Made by a program: the position numbers and the translations under genes. This document shows, piece after piece, positions 7,490 through 15,908 of a stretch of 32,823 bases of DNA. The stretch spans positions 22,950-55,772 of the forward strand of contig JAGWBE010000031.1 of assembly GCA_021296055.1 (NCBI GenBank). Reading direction: 5' to 3'. The notes under the pieces were generated by a model that worked only from the letters and a program-made list of their open reading frames with translations, made no database searches and had not been told where the DNA came from. How positions within the stretch are numbered: position 1 is the first letter of the stretch; each line of letters starts with the position of its first letter. This DNA is from Dehalococcoidia bacterium (lineage in GTDB: Bacteria > Chloroflexota > Dehalococcoidia > Lucifugimonadales > Australimonadaceae).

Positions 7490-8150
7490 ATGGCAGAGAA
7501 GAACGCAGGGGCAATCATCGTCGCGGCGGGAAACAGCGCCCGTATGGATGGCGAGGACAAGATGCTCACCCTTCTGGGCGGCAAGCCGCTTATCGCCTAC
7601 ACCGTCGCCGCGTTCGAGAAGTGCGAGGCCATCAGCGCAATCGTCCTCGTCGTCAACGAGAACAACCGCGAGGCCATCGCCACGATGAGCGGCGAGATGG
7701 GGTGGCGCAAGACGATGCCGCTGGTCCTCGGCGGCGCGCGCCAGCGCCCTCCCGTCGGAGTGCGAGTGGGTCGTCGTCCACGACGGCGCGCGCCCGTTCG
7801 TAACGCCGGAAATCATCGAGCGTGGCCTGGTGGCGGCCGAGGAGACGGGGGCAGCGTGCGCGGTCATCCCAGCGTACACCTCTGATTTGCGAGTCGAACT
7901 CGATGGGCGGACAGTAGAGGTTCCTCGTCGCATCGAATCGGCACTCATCCAGACGCCCCAAGTGTTCCTCAGTTCCATCCTGAAAAATGCCCATGCTAAG
8001 GTGACGGACGATGTATTGAACGATGCCGCAATGGTCGGGCGCATCGGCGTTGAAGTAGTCACTTTCAATGGCGCGCGTTCCAATATCAAAGTGACAGCGC
8101 AAGATGACTTGGCGATGGCATATGGAGGATTGTTAGGGGAATTTGAAGAC
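7490..8150 (+). pseudogene. ispD: 2-C-methyl-D-erythritol 4-phosphate cytidylyltransferase (IspD), internal deletion and frameshift
   Basis: IspD makes CDP-methylerythritol from MEP and CTP in the non-mevalonate isoprenoid pathway. The first 84 codons from ATG 7490 give the CTP-binding N-terminus (AIIVAAGNSARMDGEDKML, then LGGKPLIAYTV). After LVLGGAR, near 7740, similarity moves to another frame: ALPSECEWVVVHDGARPF, IQTPQVF, and NIKVTAQDDLAMA at the C-terminus. The family segment between GGAR and ALPSE (pattern QDSVRAGL) is missing. About 24 nt are expected and one remains, so about 23 nt are lost and the frame is broken. Allowing for this, the length (about 228 aa) is normal. No stop ends ispD; the frame runs into the AT-rich gene. 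A weak promoter-like pair (TTACGC/TAGCGT) precedes the ATG. Either a real pseudogene or an assembly error in an essential gene. Confidence 0.8.
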
Positions 8151-8881
8151 ATGGTGAATCGAATAATCTATAGTAATGGGCTTATAGGTTGGGTTGAAAA
8201 TGAGTCAAGATCTGATATAGGCATGTCTCATTCAAAAGAATTCAGGGTGATAGAAATCGGACTGGAACAAATGCATAATAGTCTGCGCCGCATCGATCCA
8301 GGTAAAATAGAGGGGTTAAATTATGCACAGATTTTATTAGCAATATCTGGGTTTCATTCATTAAGCCCGCAGCCTTAGTGCTAAAAGGCAGTAACTATTC
8401 CCAATCTAACGTTTTGGTTCGAATGGCGATGGAAGCACATATAGTCGCACAATTCATAAGCGCTAATCCAGATATTGGGGACTTGCTAGTAGATGGAAAA
8501 GATGTTAAATGGAAAGGTTCTTTGTCTTTCACTGATATGGCGAAAAAGGTGTCAGGCGGAGAGAATTGGTTGAGGCGATACAGCCAGCTCAGTGTATTTG
8601 CTCATCCAAGAAATCCTAGTCTTGGTATGCTTTTTGTGGGTGAGAAAATTGCATTGCTCGCGTCTTATGACAAGCAAGAGGCTGATAAACTATCTCGTTG
8701 TATCTATTCTATTCTTAGTGAGATAACACAATTCTTAGGTCTGATAGAAGGGTATGCGCATACGGCTGGGCTCGAATACAGTGAAAACCTTTTTGCCGTG
8801 CTCAGCGAGATTCGTGAGATGCGGCAAGCGATTGAAGAGGCGCAGCCCGATCTGGAATTGACATCGGAAGAAGAAGGGTAA
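8151..8881 (+). pseudogene. AT-rich gene of unknown function (HEPN/DUF5677-like helical protein), frameshifted
   Basis: GC content falls to about 35-45% here, against about 68% around it, so the gene was probably acquired. Two open frames belong together. The first, from ATG 8151 (MVNRIIYSNGLIGW), ends at 8376 with SGFHSLSPQP. The second continues with LVLKGSNYSQSNVLVRMAMEAHIVAQF and ends at 8881. One extra C in the CCC at 8366-8368 would join them as LSPAALVLKG, giving a protein of about 243 aa. It looks all-helical and resembles the DUF5677/HEPN-like type (membership uncertain): a Leu/Met-rich helix with EAH, then YSQLSVFAHPRNPSLG, and an acidic C-terminus. The true start is unclear because the frame is continuous with the 3' part of ispD; a GGGGA precedes ATG 8151. 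No transposase or integrase is nearby. Confidence 0.5.
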
Positions 8882-9204
8882 TCGTTGGAGCACAAGGGAC
8901 CCCTATCAAACTCTACTGAGGCAACCGGGTGAAGATCGTTTCTAGCCCACCCCCGCCGCCCCGGCGCCAACGGTAGGTAGCATGGTGTTCGGCAGGCGGG
9001 GCGACCTCTCCGCTTCGTGAGCTACCCTCACGCCTACTCTCCGCACCCAACGCCGACGCCTCCCTCAGTCGATCGGCACGGGTGCCTGCGGACATTACTC
9101 GCTGGCGCCCCGGCCCCTGTTGCGGGAAGGGCGCGGCTTGCCGATAATGGCGGTGCCACGCCCGCAGGCCGGATGGCGCGGCTGAGACGCAGGAGGCCCA
9201 ACCC
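8882..9204. other. Intergenic stretch between the AT-rich insert and hydroxylase operon 1
   Basis: I see no gene in these 323 nt. GC returns to genome level at about 8930. The only supported signals are the promoter-like pair at 9120-9148 and the strong ribosome binding site at 9191-9196, both belonging to the operon that follows. No repeat of the tRNA-Gly end or inverted repeat marks the right border of the insert. Confidence 0.5.
9120..9148 (+). promoter_or_regulatory. Candidate promoter of hydroxylase operon 1
   Basis: TTGCGG (9120-9125) and GATAAT (9143-9148) are 17 nt apart, with a predicted start near 9155 and a leader of about 50 nt. The leader ends in AGGAGG (9191-9196), 8 nt before the GTG at 9205. 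The good -10 stands out in this GC-rich context. Confidence 0.5.
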
Positions 9205-10074
9205 GTGCATCCCTTCCAGTACCTAGCGCCAACGTCGGTGGCGGAGGCCGTGGACGCTCTGGCGCGCTACGGCGACCGCGCCAGAGCGCTCGCGGGCGGC
9301 ACCGACATCCTCGTGCAGACGCGCACCGGCCGCTTCGACCTCGACGCCGTCGTGGACGTGAAGCGCGTGCCCGAGCTGACGGCGCTGACGCTCGGCGAGG
9401 ACGGGCTAAGCATCGGCGCGGCGGTTCCGTGCTACCGCGTCTACGAGGATGCGGAGGTCGCGGGGCTCTACCCGGGGCTGATCGACGCGGCATCGCTCAT
9501 CGGCGGCATCCAGATACAGTCGCGCGCGAGCCTCGGCGGGAACCTGTGCAATGCCTCGCCCAGCGCCGACGGCATCTGCCCGCTCATCGTCCACTACGGG
9601 CAGGCGCACAGCGCGGGGCCGGACGGGCGGCGCTCCACGCCGGTCGAGGAGTTCTGCGTCGCGCCGGGGCGGACGATTCTCGAACCGGGCGAATTCCTCG
9701 TGAGCATCGAACTGCCGCGCCCGCCCGCCGGGTTCGGCGGGGCCTACCAGCGCTTCATCCCGCGCAACGAGATGGACATCGCCGTCGTGGGCGTCGGCAG
9801 CTCGCTCACGCTGAACGCAGCGGGCGACCGCGTCGAGTCGGCGCGCGTGGCGCTGGCCGCCGTCGGGCCGACGCCCATCCTCGCACACGCGGCGGGCGAT
9901 TCGCTCGTTGGCAAGACGCCGGGCATCGACGCCTTCCGCGAGGCGGGCGAGCTGGCGGCGGACGCGGCGCGGCCCATCAGCGACATGCGCGGCGACGTCA
10001 ACTTCCGCAAGGAACTGGTGCGCGTGCTCACGCGGCGCACCCTCACCACAGCATTGGAGCGTGCACAATCATGA
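9205..10074 (+). CDS. Molybdenum hydroxylase 1, FAD-binding medium subunit (CoxM-type)
   Basis: A 289-aa FAD subunit of the xanthine/CO dehydrogenase family. It takes electrons from the 2Fe-2S clusters of its partner and passes them to an acceptor. The FAD-binding motifs AGGTDIL (residues 31-37) and SLGGNLCNASPSAD are present, and the C-terminal region with IALAAVGPTP-type sequence and RKELVRVLTRR is typical. The GTG start at 9205 has an ideal AGGAGG 8 nt upstream. It overlaps the following 2Fe-2S gene by an ATGA junction. With the two next genes it forms a complete M-S-L heterotrimer. The physiological acceptor (quinone or another carrier) is unknown. Confidence 0.93.
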   Translation: MHPFQYLAPTSVAEAVDALARYGDRARALAGGTDILVQTRTGRFDLDAVVDVKRVPELTALTLGEDGLSIGAAVPCYRVYEDAEVAGLYPGLIDAASLIGGIQIQSRASLGGNLCNASPSADGICPLIVHYGQAHSAGPDGRRSTPVEEFCVAPGRTILEPGEFLVSIELPRPPAGFGGAYQRFIPRNEMDIAVVGVGSSLTLNAAGDRVESARVALAAVGPTPILAHAAGDSLVGKTPGIDAFREAGELAADAARPISDMRGDVNFRKELVRVLTRRTLTTALERAQS

Positions 10075-10553
10075 CGACGGCGCCGGCCTCCCAGAAGATC
10101 ATCCTGAACACCACGGTCAACGGGCAGGAGCACCAGTTGCTTGTCGCGCCCTACCACAGCCTGTTGGAGGCGCTGCGCGAGGCGGCGGGCCTGACGGGCG
10201 TGAAGGAGGGGTGCAACGACGGCAACTGCGGCGCGTGCACGGTGTCGCTGGACGGGCGCATCGTCGACTCCTGCCTCGTCCTCGCCGCAGAGGCGGAGGG
10301 CAGGCAGGTGCAGACGGTGGAGGGGATCGCGCCGGACGGCCAGACGCTCCACCCTCTGCAACAGGCGTTCTTGGAGGAGGCGGCGCTCCAGTGCGGCATC
10401 TGCACGCCGGGCTTCCTGGTGGCGGCCAAGGCGCTGCTCGACCGCGAGCCGGACGCCGACGAAGACCGCATCCGGCTGTGGCTCGCGGGCAACCTGTGCC
10501 GCTGCACCGGCTACGACAAGATCATTCGCGCCGTTCAAAAGGCCCAAGGCTAG
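10071..10553 (+). CDS. Molybdenum hydroxylase 1, 2Fe-2S small subunit (CoxS-type)
   Basis: A 160-aa protein with two [2Fe-2S] clusters. The plant-ferredoxin-type cluster ligands are C48, C53, C56 and C68 (CNDGNCGAC...C). The second cluster in the helical domain uses C108, C111, C143 and C145 (CGICTPG...CRCTGY). All eight cysteines are present, unlike the paralogue at 18350. It carries electrons from the molybdenum site of the large subunit to the FAD of the medium subunit. The ATG overlaps the stop of the FAD subunit (ATGA), and the large-subunit gene follows after 39 nt. Confidence 0.95.
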   Translation: MTTAPASQKIILNTTVNGQEHQLLVAPYHSLLEALREAAGLTGVKEGCNDGNCGACTVSLDGRIVDSCLVLAAEAEGRQVQTVEGIAPDGQTLHPLQQAFLEEAALQCGICTPGFLVAAKALLDREPDADEDRIRLWLAGNLCRCTGYDKIIRAVQKAQG

Positions 10554-10592
10554 AGACGCGCCCAACACCAGCACCCGAGGAGCAGACGACCT

Positions 10593-12884
10593 ATGACCAT
10601 CATCGAGCAGCCCAAGGAGTACAAGGTCATCGGCACGCGGCCCATCAGGCACGACGGGCTGGACAAGGTCATCGGCAAAGCGCAGTACGGCGCCGACCTG
10701 AAGCTCCCCGGCATGATCTGGGGCGCCCTGACGCGCAGCCCCTACGCCCACGCGCGCATCAAGCGCATCGATACGTCCAAGGCGGAGCAAGCGCCGGGCG
10801 TGATGGCCGTCATCACCGGCGCGGACATGCCCGTGGCGGAGGCTATCGAGATCGAGACGGGCGAGGAGGTGACCAACCTCGCCCACGCCAGCGACAAGCT
10901 CATGGCGCGCGACAAGGTGGTCTACAAGGGACACCCTGTCGCCGCCGTCGCCGCCGCTGATCAGAACGCAGCCATCGAGGCGGCGCGCCTCATCGAGGTG
11001 GAGTACGAGGTGCTGCAACCGGTATTGACGGTGGACGAGGCCATGGCGTCCGGCGCGCCCCTGGTGCACGAGGACTACGCCGGCAAAGACCTGGGCGAGG
11101 AGACGCGCAACACCAACGTCGCCGACCACTTCCGTCACGAGACGGGCGACACGGCAGCGGGGTTCGCGCAGGCGGCGGTGGTCGTGGAGCGCGAGTTCGA
11201 GCTGACGATGGTGCACCAAGGCTACATCGAGCCCCACAACGCCACCGCTCTCTGGAAGTCGGACGGCAAGATCGAGATCTGGACGTCCACCCAAGGCGCG
11301 TTCGGCGTGCGCAGCTCCGTTGCGCCCATTCTTCGCGTTCCGGAGACCGACATCCGCGTGACGCCGTTGGAGATCGGCGGCGGGTTCGGCGGCAAGATCC
11401 CCATCTACCTTGAGCCCGTCTGCGCCGTGCTCTCCAAGAAGGCGGGGCGGCCGGTGAAGGTCGTGATGGACCGCAAGTCGGTGTTTGAGGCGACGGGCCC
11501 GACGCCAGGCGGACGCATCCGCGTCAAGATGGGCGCGAACGACAAGGGCGACATCACCGCCGCAGAGGTTGACCTCTACTACGAGGCTGGCGCCTACCCC
11601 GGCTCCCCCGTCGGCGCGGGCGCGATGTGCGCCCTCGCCTGCTACCGCGTCGCCAACGCGCGCGTCGATGGCTACGACATCCTCGTCAACAAGCCAAAGA
11701 CCGCCGCCTACCGCGCCCCTGGCGCGACCCAGGCCGCCTACGCCGTCGAGTCGGTGGTGGACGAGATATGCCAGGCGCTGGGGATGGACCCGCTCGACTT
11801 CCGCCTGCACAACGCGACACGGGAGGGCGACCGCCGCGCCGACGGCCCCGTCTATCCGCGCATCGGCAACCTAGAGCAGCTCCAGGCGCTCAAGGACTCG
11901 GAGCACTACCGCACGCCCCTCGAGCGCGAGGGGGCGGACGGCAGGCTACGCGGGCGCGGCGTCGCCAACGGCTTCTGGTTCAACGGCGGCATGCAGTCCT
12001 GCGTCACCATCAACGTCAACAGCGACGGCGAAGTCGGCCTCGTCGAAGGCTCCGTCGACATCGGCGGCACCCGCGCCTCCATCGCCATGCAGGCCGCCGA
12101 GGTGCTGGGGCTGAGGGCGGAGGAGGTGCACCCCGTTGTGGTGGACACCGACAGCGTGGGTTACACCGACATGACCGGCGGCAGCCGCACGACGAACGCC
12201 ACCGGCTACGCCGCCTACCTCGCCGCACAGAACGTCATCGCGGGCATGAAGGAGCGCGCGGCCATCCTCTGGGAAAGCAACGCGGACGACGTGGAATTCG
12301 AGGACGGCGTCTTCTCCAGCAAGCACGACTCGGAGCTCAAGGTCACCTTCAAGGAGCTGGCCGCCAAGCTCACCGAGACCGGCGGGCCTCTCGCCGCCAG
12401 CGGCTCCATCCGCCAGCGTGGGAGCGGCGGCGGCTTCGGCTCGCACCTGGTGGACGTGGAGATTGACCCCGAGACGGGAAAGGTGGACGTAATCCGCTAC
12501 ACCGCCGCCCAGGACGTGGGCAAGGCCATCCACCCCTCCTACGTCGAGGGGCAGATCCAGGGCGGCGCCACGCAGGGCATCGGCTGGGCGCTCAACGAGG
12601 AGTACTTCTGGAGCGACCAGGGCGTAATGGAGAACTCCACCTTCCTCGACTACCGCATGCCGACGGCGCTCGACCTGCCGATGATCGACGCCATCATCGT
12701 CGAGGTACCCAACCCCACCCACCCCTTCGGCGTGCGCGGCGTCGGCGAGACGCCCATCGTCGCCCCGGTCGGCGCCGTCGCCAACGCAATCCACGACGCG
12801 GTCGGCGTGCGCCTCACCCAAGCGCCGATGAAGCCGCAGCGCGTCCTCGCCGCCATCAAGGAGAAGAACGGCAACGGCGCGTAA
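10593..12884 (+). CDS. Molybdenum hydroxylase 1, molybdopterin-binding large subunit (CoxL/XdhB-type)
   Basis: A 763-aa catalytic subunit with the two xanthine-dehydrogenase domains: the a/b hammerhead domain (about 20-130) and the molybdopterin-binding domain. GGGFGGK is the conserved Mo-cofactor loop, and the active-site loop reads AYRAPGATQ (Tyr373-Arg374). The catalytic glutamate is E719 in RGVGETPI. Form I CO dehydrogenase has a Cys-containing AYRCSFR loop, so this enzyme is not a proven CO oxidiser; it more likely hydroxylates an N-heterocycle, an aldehyde or an aromatic acid using water as oxygen source. GAGGAG precedes the ATG. It is followed after 4 nt by a MoaD-like gene. The substrate cannot be read from the sequence. 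Confidence 0.93.
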   Translation: MTIIEQPKEYKVIGTRPIRHDGLDKVIGKAQYGADLKLPGMIWGALTRSPYAHARIKRIDTSKAEQAPGVMAVITGADMPVAEAIEIETGEEVTNLAHASDKLMARDKVVYKGHPVAAVAAADQNAAIEAARLIEVEYEVLQPVLTVDEAMASGAPLVHEDYAGKDLGEETRNTNVADHFRHETGDTAAGFAQAAVVVEREFELTMVHQGYIEPHNATALWKSDGKIEIWTSTQGAFGVRSSVAPILRVPETDIRVTPLEIGGGFGGKIPIYLEPVCAVLSKKAGRPVKVVMDRKSVFEATGPTPGGRIRVKMGANDKGDITAAEVDLYYEAGAYPGSPVGAGAMCALACYRVANARVDGYDILVNKPKTAAYRAPGATQAAYAVESVVDEICQALGMDPLDFRLHNATREGDRRADGPVYPRIGNLEQLQALKDSEHYRTPLEREGADGRLRGRGVANGFWFNGGMQSCVTINVNSDGEVGLVEGSVDIGGTRASIAMQAAEVLGLRAEEVHPVVVDTDSVGYTDMTGGSRTTNATGYAAYLAAQNVIAGMKERAAILWESNADDVEFEDGVFSSKHDSELKVTFKELAAKLTETGGPLAASGSIRQRGSGGGFGSHLVDVEIDPETGKVDVIRYTAAQDVGKAIHPSYVEGQIQGGATQGIGWALNEEYFWSDQGVMENSTFLDYRMPTALDLPMIDAIIVEVPNPTHPFGVRGVGETPIVAPVGAVANAIHDAVGVRLTQAPMKPQRVLAAIKEKNGNGA

Positions 12885-12888
12885 CCGC

Positions 12889-13152
12889 ATGCCGACACTC
12901 TTCATCCCTATCCACATGCGCAGGTTCACCGGCGGCGCGGAGCGCGTGGAAGTGGAGGGCGCGACGCTCCGCCACGCGCTCAATCAGCTGGCCGAGCGCC
13001 ACCCAGCGGTGATGGACGAGATCGTCCAGGGCGACCGCATCCGCCCCGGCCTCGCCGCCGTGGTGGACGGCGAGCAGACGGTGGAGGGGCTGCGCGCGCC
13101 CCTCAAGCCCGCCTCCGAGGTCCACTTCCTGCGCCCCATCTCCGGGGGCTGA
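12889..13152 (+). CDS. MoaD/ThiS-family sulfur carrier protein
   Basis: An 87-aa ubiquitin-fold protein ending in Gly-Gly (PISGG), the tail that is adenylated and thiocarboxylated in sulfur carriers. The N-terminal strand (TLFIPIHMRRFTGG) and the VHFLRP strand before the tail fit MoaD. MoaD donates sulfur to form the dithiolene of molybdopterin, the cofactor of the large subunit encoded 4 nt upstream, which suggests local support of cofactor supply. No MoaE is next to it, so the partner must lie elsewhere, or this carrier feeds another sulfur transfer reaction. The gene is 6 nt before the aminotransferase. Confidence 0.85.
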   Translation: MPTLFIPIHMRRFTGGAERVEVEGATLRHALNQLAERHPAVMDEIVQGDRIRPGLAAVVDGEQTVEGLRAPLKPASEVHFLRPISGG

Positions 13153-13158
13153 GGCGCG

Positions 13159-14319
13159 ATGAGACTCGCCGCCCGCATGTCGCGGCTGGGAACGGAGACG
13201 GCGTTCGAGGCGCTGGCGCGCGCGCGGGCGCTTGAGGCGCAGGGCCGCAGCATCATCCACCTGGGCATCGGCGAGCCGGACTTCGACACGCCGGAGCACG
13301 TCCGCGACGCGGCCAAGCAGGCGCTCGACCAGGGCCACACCCACTACACGCCGTCGCCAGGCGTCATGGAGGTGCGGGAGGCCATCGCGCGCCATCAGAC
13401 GCTGCGCCAGGGCTACGAGGTGGCGCCGAGCAGCGTCATCGTCACGCCCGGCGGCAAGCCGGTGATGTTTTTCACCATCCTCGCGCTCGCCGAGCCGGGC
13501 GACGAGGTTATCTACCCCAACCCCGGCTTCCCCATCTACGAATCGATGATTCGCTTCGCCGGGGCGGCGCCCGTGGCGTGGCCCTTGCGCGAGGAGAACG
13601 ACTTCGCCGCCGACGTGGACGAACTGCGCTCGCTCGTCTCGCCGCGCACCAAGCTCATCATCGTCAACTCGCCCAACAATCCGTGCGGCAGCGTCATCCC
13701 GCCCGGCGGCCTGCGCCGCATCGCGGAGATCGCGAACGAGGCGGACGCGGTCGTGCTGAGCGACGAGATCTACAAGGACTTCTACTTCGAGAGCGAGCAC
13801 GTCTCCATCACCGGCTTTCCCGGCATGCGAGAGCGCAGCGTCATCCTCGACGGCCTCTCCAAGTCCTACGCGATGACTGGTTGGCGCCTTGGCTACGGCG
13901 TCTTTCCCGAGCCGCTGGTGGAGCCGGTGTCGCGCCTGATGACCAACAGCGTCTCCTGCACGGCGGCGTTCACGCAGATGGCCGCCATCACCGCGCTAGA
14001 GGCGCCGCAGGACGGCGTGCGCGCGATGGTGGCGGAGTTCGCCGAGCGCCGCGACATCATCGTCGACGGCCTCAACGCGCTGCCGGGCGTGCGCTGCCGC
14101 GTGCCGAAGGGCGCGTTCTACGCCTTCCCCAACGTCGAGGGCACAGGGCTATCGAGCCAGGAGTTCGAGCGCAAGATGCTGAACGACGCGGGCGTGTCGC
14201 TGCTCTCCGGCACGGCGTTCGGCGAGTTGGGACAGGGCTACGTCCGCATCTCTTTCGCCAACTCCGCCGCGAACCTGCGCGAAGCGCTCGCGCGGATGGA
14301 GCGCGCGCTGGCGAGGTAG
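13159..14319 (+). CDS. PLP-dependent class I/II aminotransferase
   Basis: A 386-aa fold-type I aminotransferase. The PLP Schiff-base lysine is K235 in LSKSYAMTGWRLGY. N174 (NSPNNPCG) and D202 (LSDEIYKDF) bind the pyridine ring, and YVRISFANS near the C-terminus holds the arginine that binds the substrate carboxylate. The N-terminal HLGIGEPDFDTP motif is typical of the aspartate/aromatic subfamily. It follows the MoaD-like gene by 6 nt, so it is the last gene of operon 1. It may transaminate a product of the hydroxylase pathway, or be an ordinary amino acid enzyme trapped in the operon; the preferred amino acid is not predictable. Confidence 0.92.
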   Translation: MRLAARMSRLGTETAFEALARARALEAQGRSIIHLGIGEPDFDTPEHVRDAAKQALDQGHTHYTPSPGVMEVREAIARHQTLRQGYEVAPSSVIVTPGGKPVMFFTILALAEPGDEVIYPNPGFPIYESMIRFAGAAPVAWPLREENDFAADVDELRSLVSPRTKLIIVNSPNNPCGSVIPPGGLRRIAEIANEADAVVLSDEIYKDFYFESEHVSITGFPGMRERSVILDGLSKSYAMTGWRLGYGVFPEPLVEPVSRLMTNSVSCTAAFTQMAAITALEAPQDGVRAMVAEFAERRDIIVDGLNALPGVRCRVPKGAFYAFPNVEGTGLSSQEFERKMLNDAGVSLLSGTAFGELGQGYVRISFANSAANLREALARMERALAR

Positions 14320-14329
14320 CGTAGACAGC

Positions 14330-14359
14330 GTCCGCCCTCCGATTTCACTCAGGGCGAAC
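14330..14359. repeat. 30-nt dispersed palindromic repeat, copy 1
   Basis: The left arm GTCCGCCCT (14330-14338) pairs with AGGGCGAAC (14351-14359) apart from one mismatch, with a 12-nt loop ending in CTC. The same 9-12-9 architecture occurs at 27996, 28154 and 32212. This copy lies between the convergent aminotransferase and UbiD genes and could end transcription from both sides. Confidence 0.7.
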
Positions 14360-14424
14360 GACGGATGGGGGCGCGCCTTTCCTCTGTGTGCGTAGAGGCG
14401 GATCTTGCGGTTCCGCCCCGCCCC

Positions 14425-15903
14425 CTACCCCTCCCTGCGCCGCGCACTCGCCACGCCGCGGCGTGCTTTGCCGTCGGGCGTGAAGAGGTCGGGCCATTGG
14501 GCACGGAGGGCGTCGGCCTCGGCGCGCGTCTTGCGGGCGACGCCGGGGAAAGTGGTGAGGCGGTCGTAGGGGCGGCAGGCGTCGATGACCATGCGGTTGT
14601 TGTAGTAGCGCCCCGCCTCGCTGCCGTAAGACATCGGGTCGAGCGAGGTGCTCCACATCTTACGCACGATGTCGATGTCCTCGGTTACCTCCGTGCGCGT
14701 GCAGAGCGCCCACAGCACCTCGTTGGTGTCGGTCGGGTCGATGTCGTCGTCCACGACGATGACGAACCGGTTGGCGTAGGCGCCGGCGTGGACGGAGGTC
14801 GCCGCGTGGCCGACCTGCTTGGCGTGGCCGGGGTAGAGCTGCGTGACGGCGACGACGTTGAGCAGGCGTCCGCCGCCCGCCTCGTGCGACCACGCGCCGA
14901 CGACGCCGGGGATGCCGGCGCGTTCCAGCTCGTTCCACAGCAACGCGGCGCGCATAGGGCTGCGGAAGTAGGTGTTGTCGTTCGGCGGCTTTCCGGGGAG
15001 GCAGCCGAGCACGATGGGGTCGTTGCGCCACAGGACGGAGGAGACGTTGATGACGGGCATATCGCGCTCGCCGCCCGCGTAGTAGCCCGTCCATTCGCCG
15101 AACGGCCCCTCGGCGTGCGTCTCGCCGATGGGAATCTCGCCCTCGATGACCAGCTCCGACGTTGCGGGGACGGGCAGCCCCGTCTCCGGCGCCGCGACGA
15201 CCTCGAGCGCCTCGCCGAGTACGCCGCCCGCGACGGCGTACTCGTCCACGCCGTAGTCCACCTCGATGCCCCCGAGCACCAGCAGCAGCGGATCGTGCCC
15301 GAAGGAGACGGCCACCGGGCACGCTTCGCCTCGCGCCCAATACTTGTCGCGGATGAGGCGCCCGTGCTTGCCGGGCGAGATCATGATGCCCAGCGTCTTC
15401 TCGTCGTGCACCTGCACGCGGTACGTCCCCGCGTTCACCCAGCCGGTGTCCGGGTCTTTCGTGAGCACGATGCAGCCGGTGCCGAGGAAGCGCCCGCCGT
15501 CGTCCGTGTGCCACAACGGAGCGGGGAACTGCGTTACGTCGACGCGCTCGCCGACGGCGCGGTTCTCCAGCACGGGGCCGTCCTCCACCAGCACGGGCGC
15601 GATAGGCTCCATCCGCCGGATCCTGTCACGCCATTCGCGGACGAACTCCTGCCGCGTCAGGTGTGTGGGCAGGCCGAGCGTGAGCAGCACGCGGGGCAGC
15701 GAGGTCAGCACGTTAGCGGCGAGGCGCTGCCCGTCCGCGTGCCCCTGGATGCGCTCGAAGAGGAGCGCAGGGTTCTCCATCTCCCACTGGAACAGGTCTA
15801 CGATGCCGCCCAATTCGAGGTGTGGGTCCGCGCCCTCGACGCGGGTCAGTTCGCCCATCGCCTCGACGCGCTCCAGCCACTCGCGCAGGTCGCTTACTGC
15901 CAT
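14425..15903 (-). CDS. UbiD-family prenylated-FMN-dependent (de)carboxylase
   Basis: A 492-aa UbiD-family enzyme. The catalytic set described for fungal Fdc1 (Arg, Glu, Glu) is recognisable as R162 in NAGTYRVQ and E265/E270 in EGPFGEWTGYY, with the same spacing between the two glutamates. The family catalyses reversible non-oxidative decarboxylation of aromatic or alpha,beta-unsaturated acids with prenylated FMN, made by a UbiX. A UbiX gene lies at 21042 on the other strand. This need not be ubiquinone synthesis: the gene sits in a catabolic-looking operon behind an LLM oxidoreductase and a CoxG-like gene, 5 nt after the latter. The C-terminus ends in a basic tail (ASARRREG). Possible roles are decarboxylation of a hydroxylated aromatic acid or, less likely, a quinone-pathway step. 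Confidence 0.92.
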   Translation of the reverse strand: MAVSDLREWLERVEAMGELTRVEGADPHLELGGIVDLFQWEMENPALLFERIQGHADGQRLAANVLTSLPRVLLTLGLPTHLTRQEFVREWRDRIRRMEPIAPVLVEDGPVLENRAVGERVDVTQFPAPLWHTDDGGRFLGTGCIVLTKDPDTGWVNAGTYRVQVHDEKTLGIMISPGKHGRLIRDKYWARGEACPVAVSFGHDPLLLVLGGIEVDYGVDEYAVAGGVLGEALEVVAAPETGLPVPATSELVIEGEIPIGETHAEGPFGEWTGYYAGGERDMPVINVSSVLWRNDPIVLGCLPGKPPNDNTYFRSPMRAALLWNELERAGIPGVVGAWSHEAGGGRLLNVVAVTQLYPGHAKQVGHAATSVHAGAYANRFVIVVDDDIDPTDTNEVLWALCTRTEVTEDIDIVRKMWSTSLDPMSYGSEAGRYYNNRMVIDACRPYDRLTTFPGVARKTRAEADALRAQWPDLFTPDGKARRGVASARRREG

Positions 15904-15908
15904 AGCGC

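Noticed and set aside
9744..11810. A 688-codon open frame on the minus strand opposite hydroxylase 1
   Set aside because: Same kind of antisense shadow of three genes whose motifs and overlaps are convincing.
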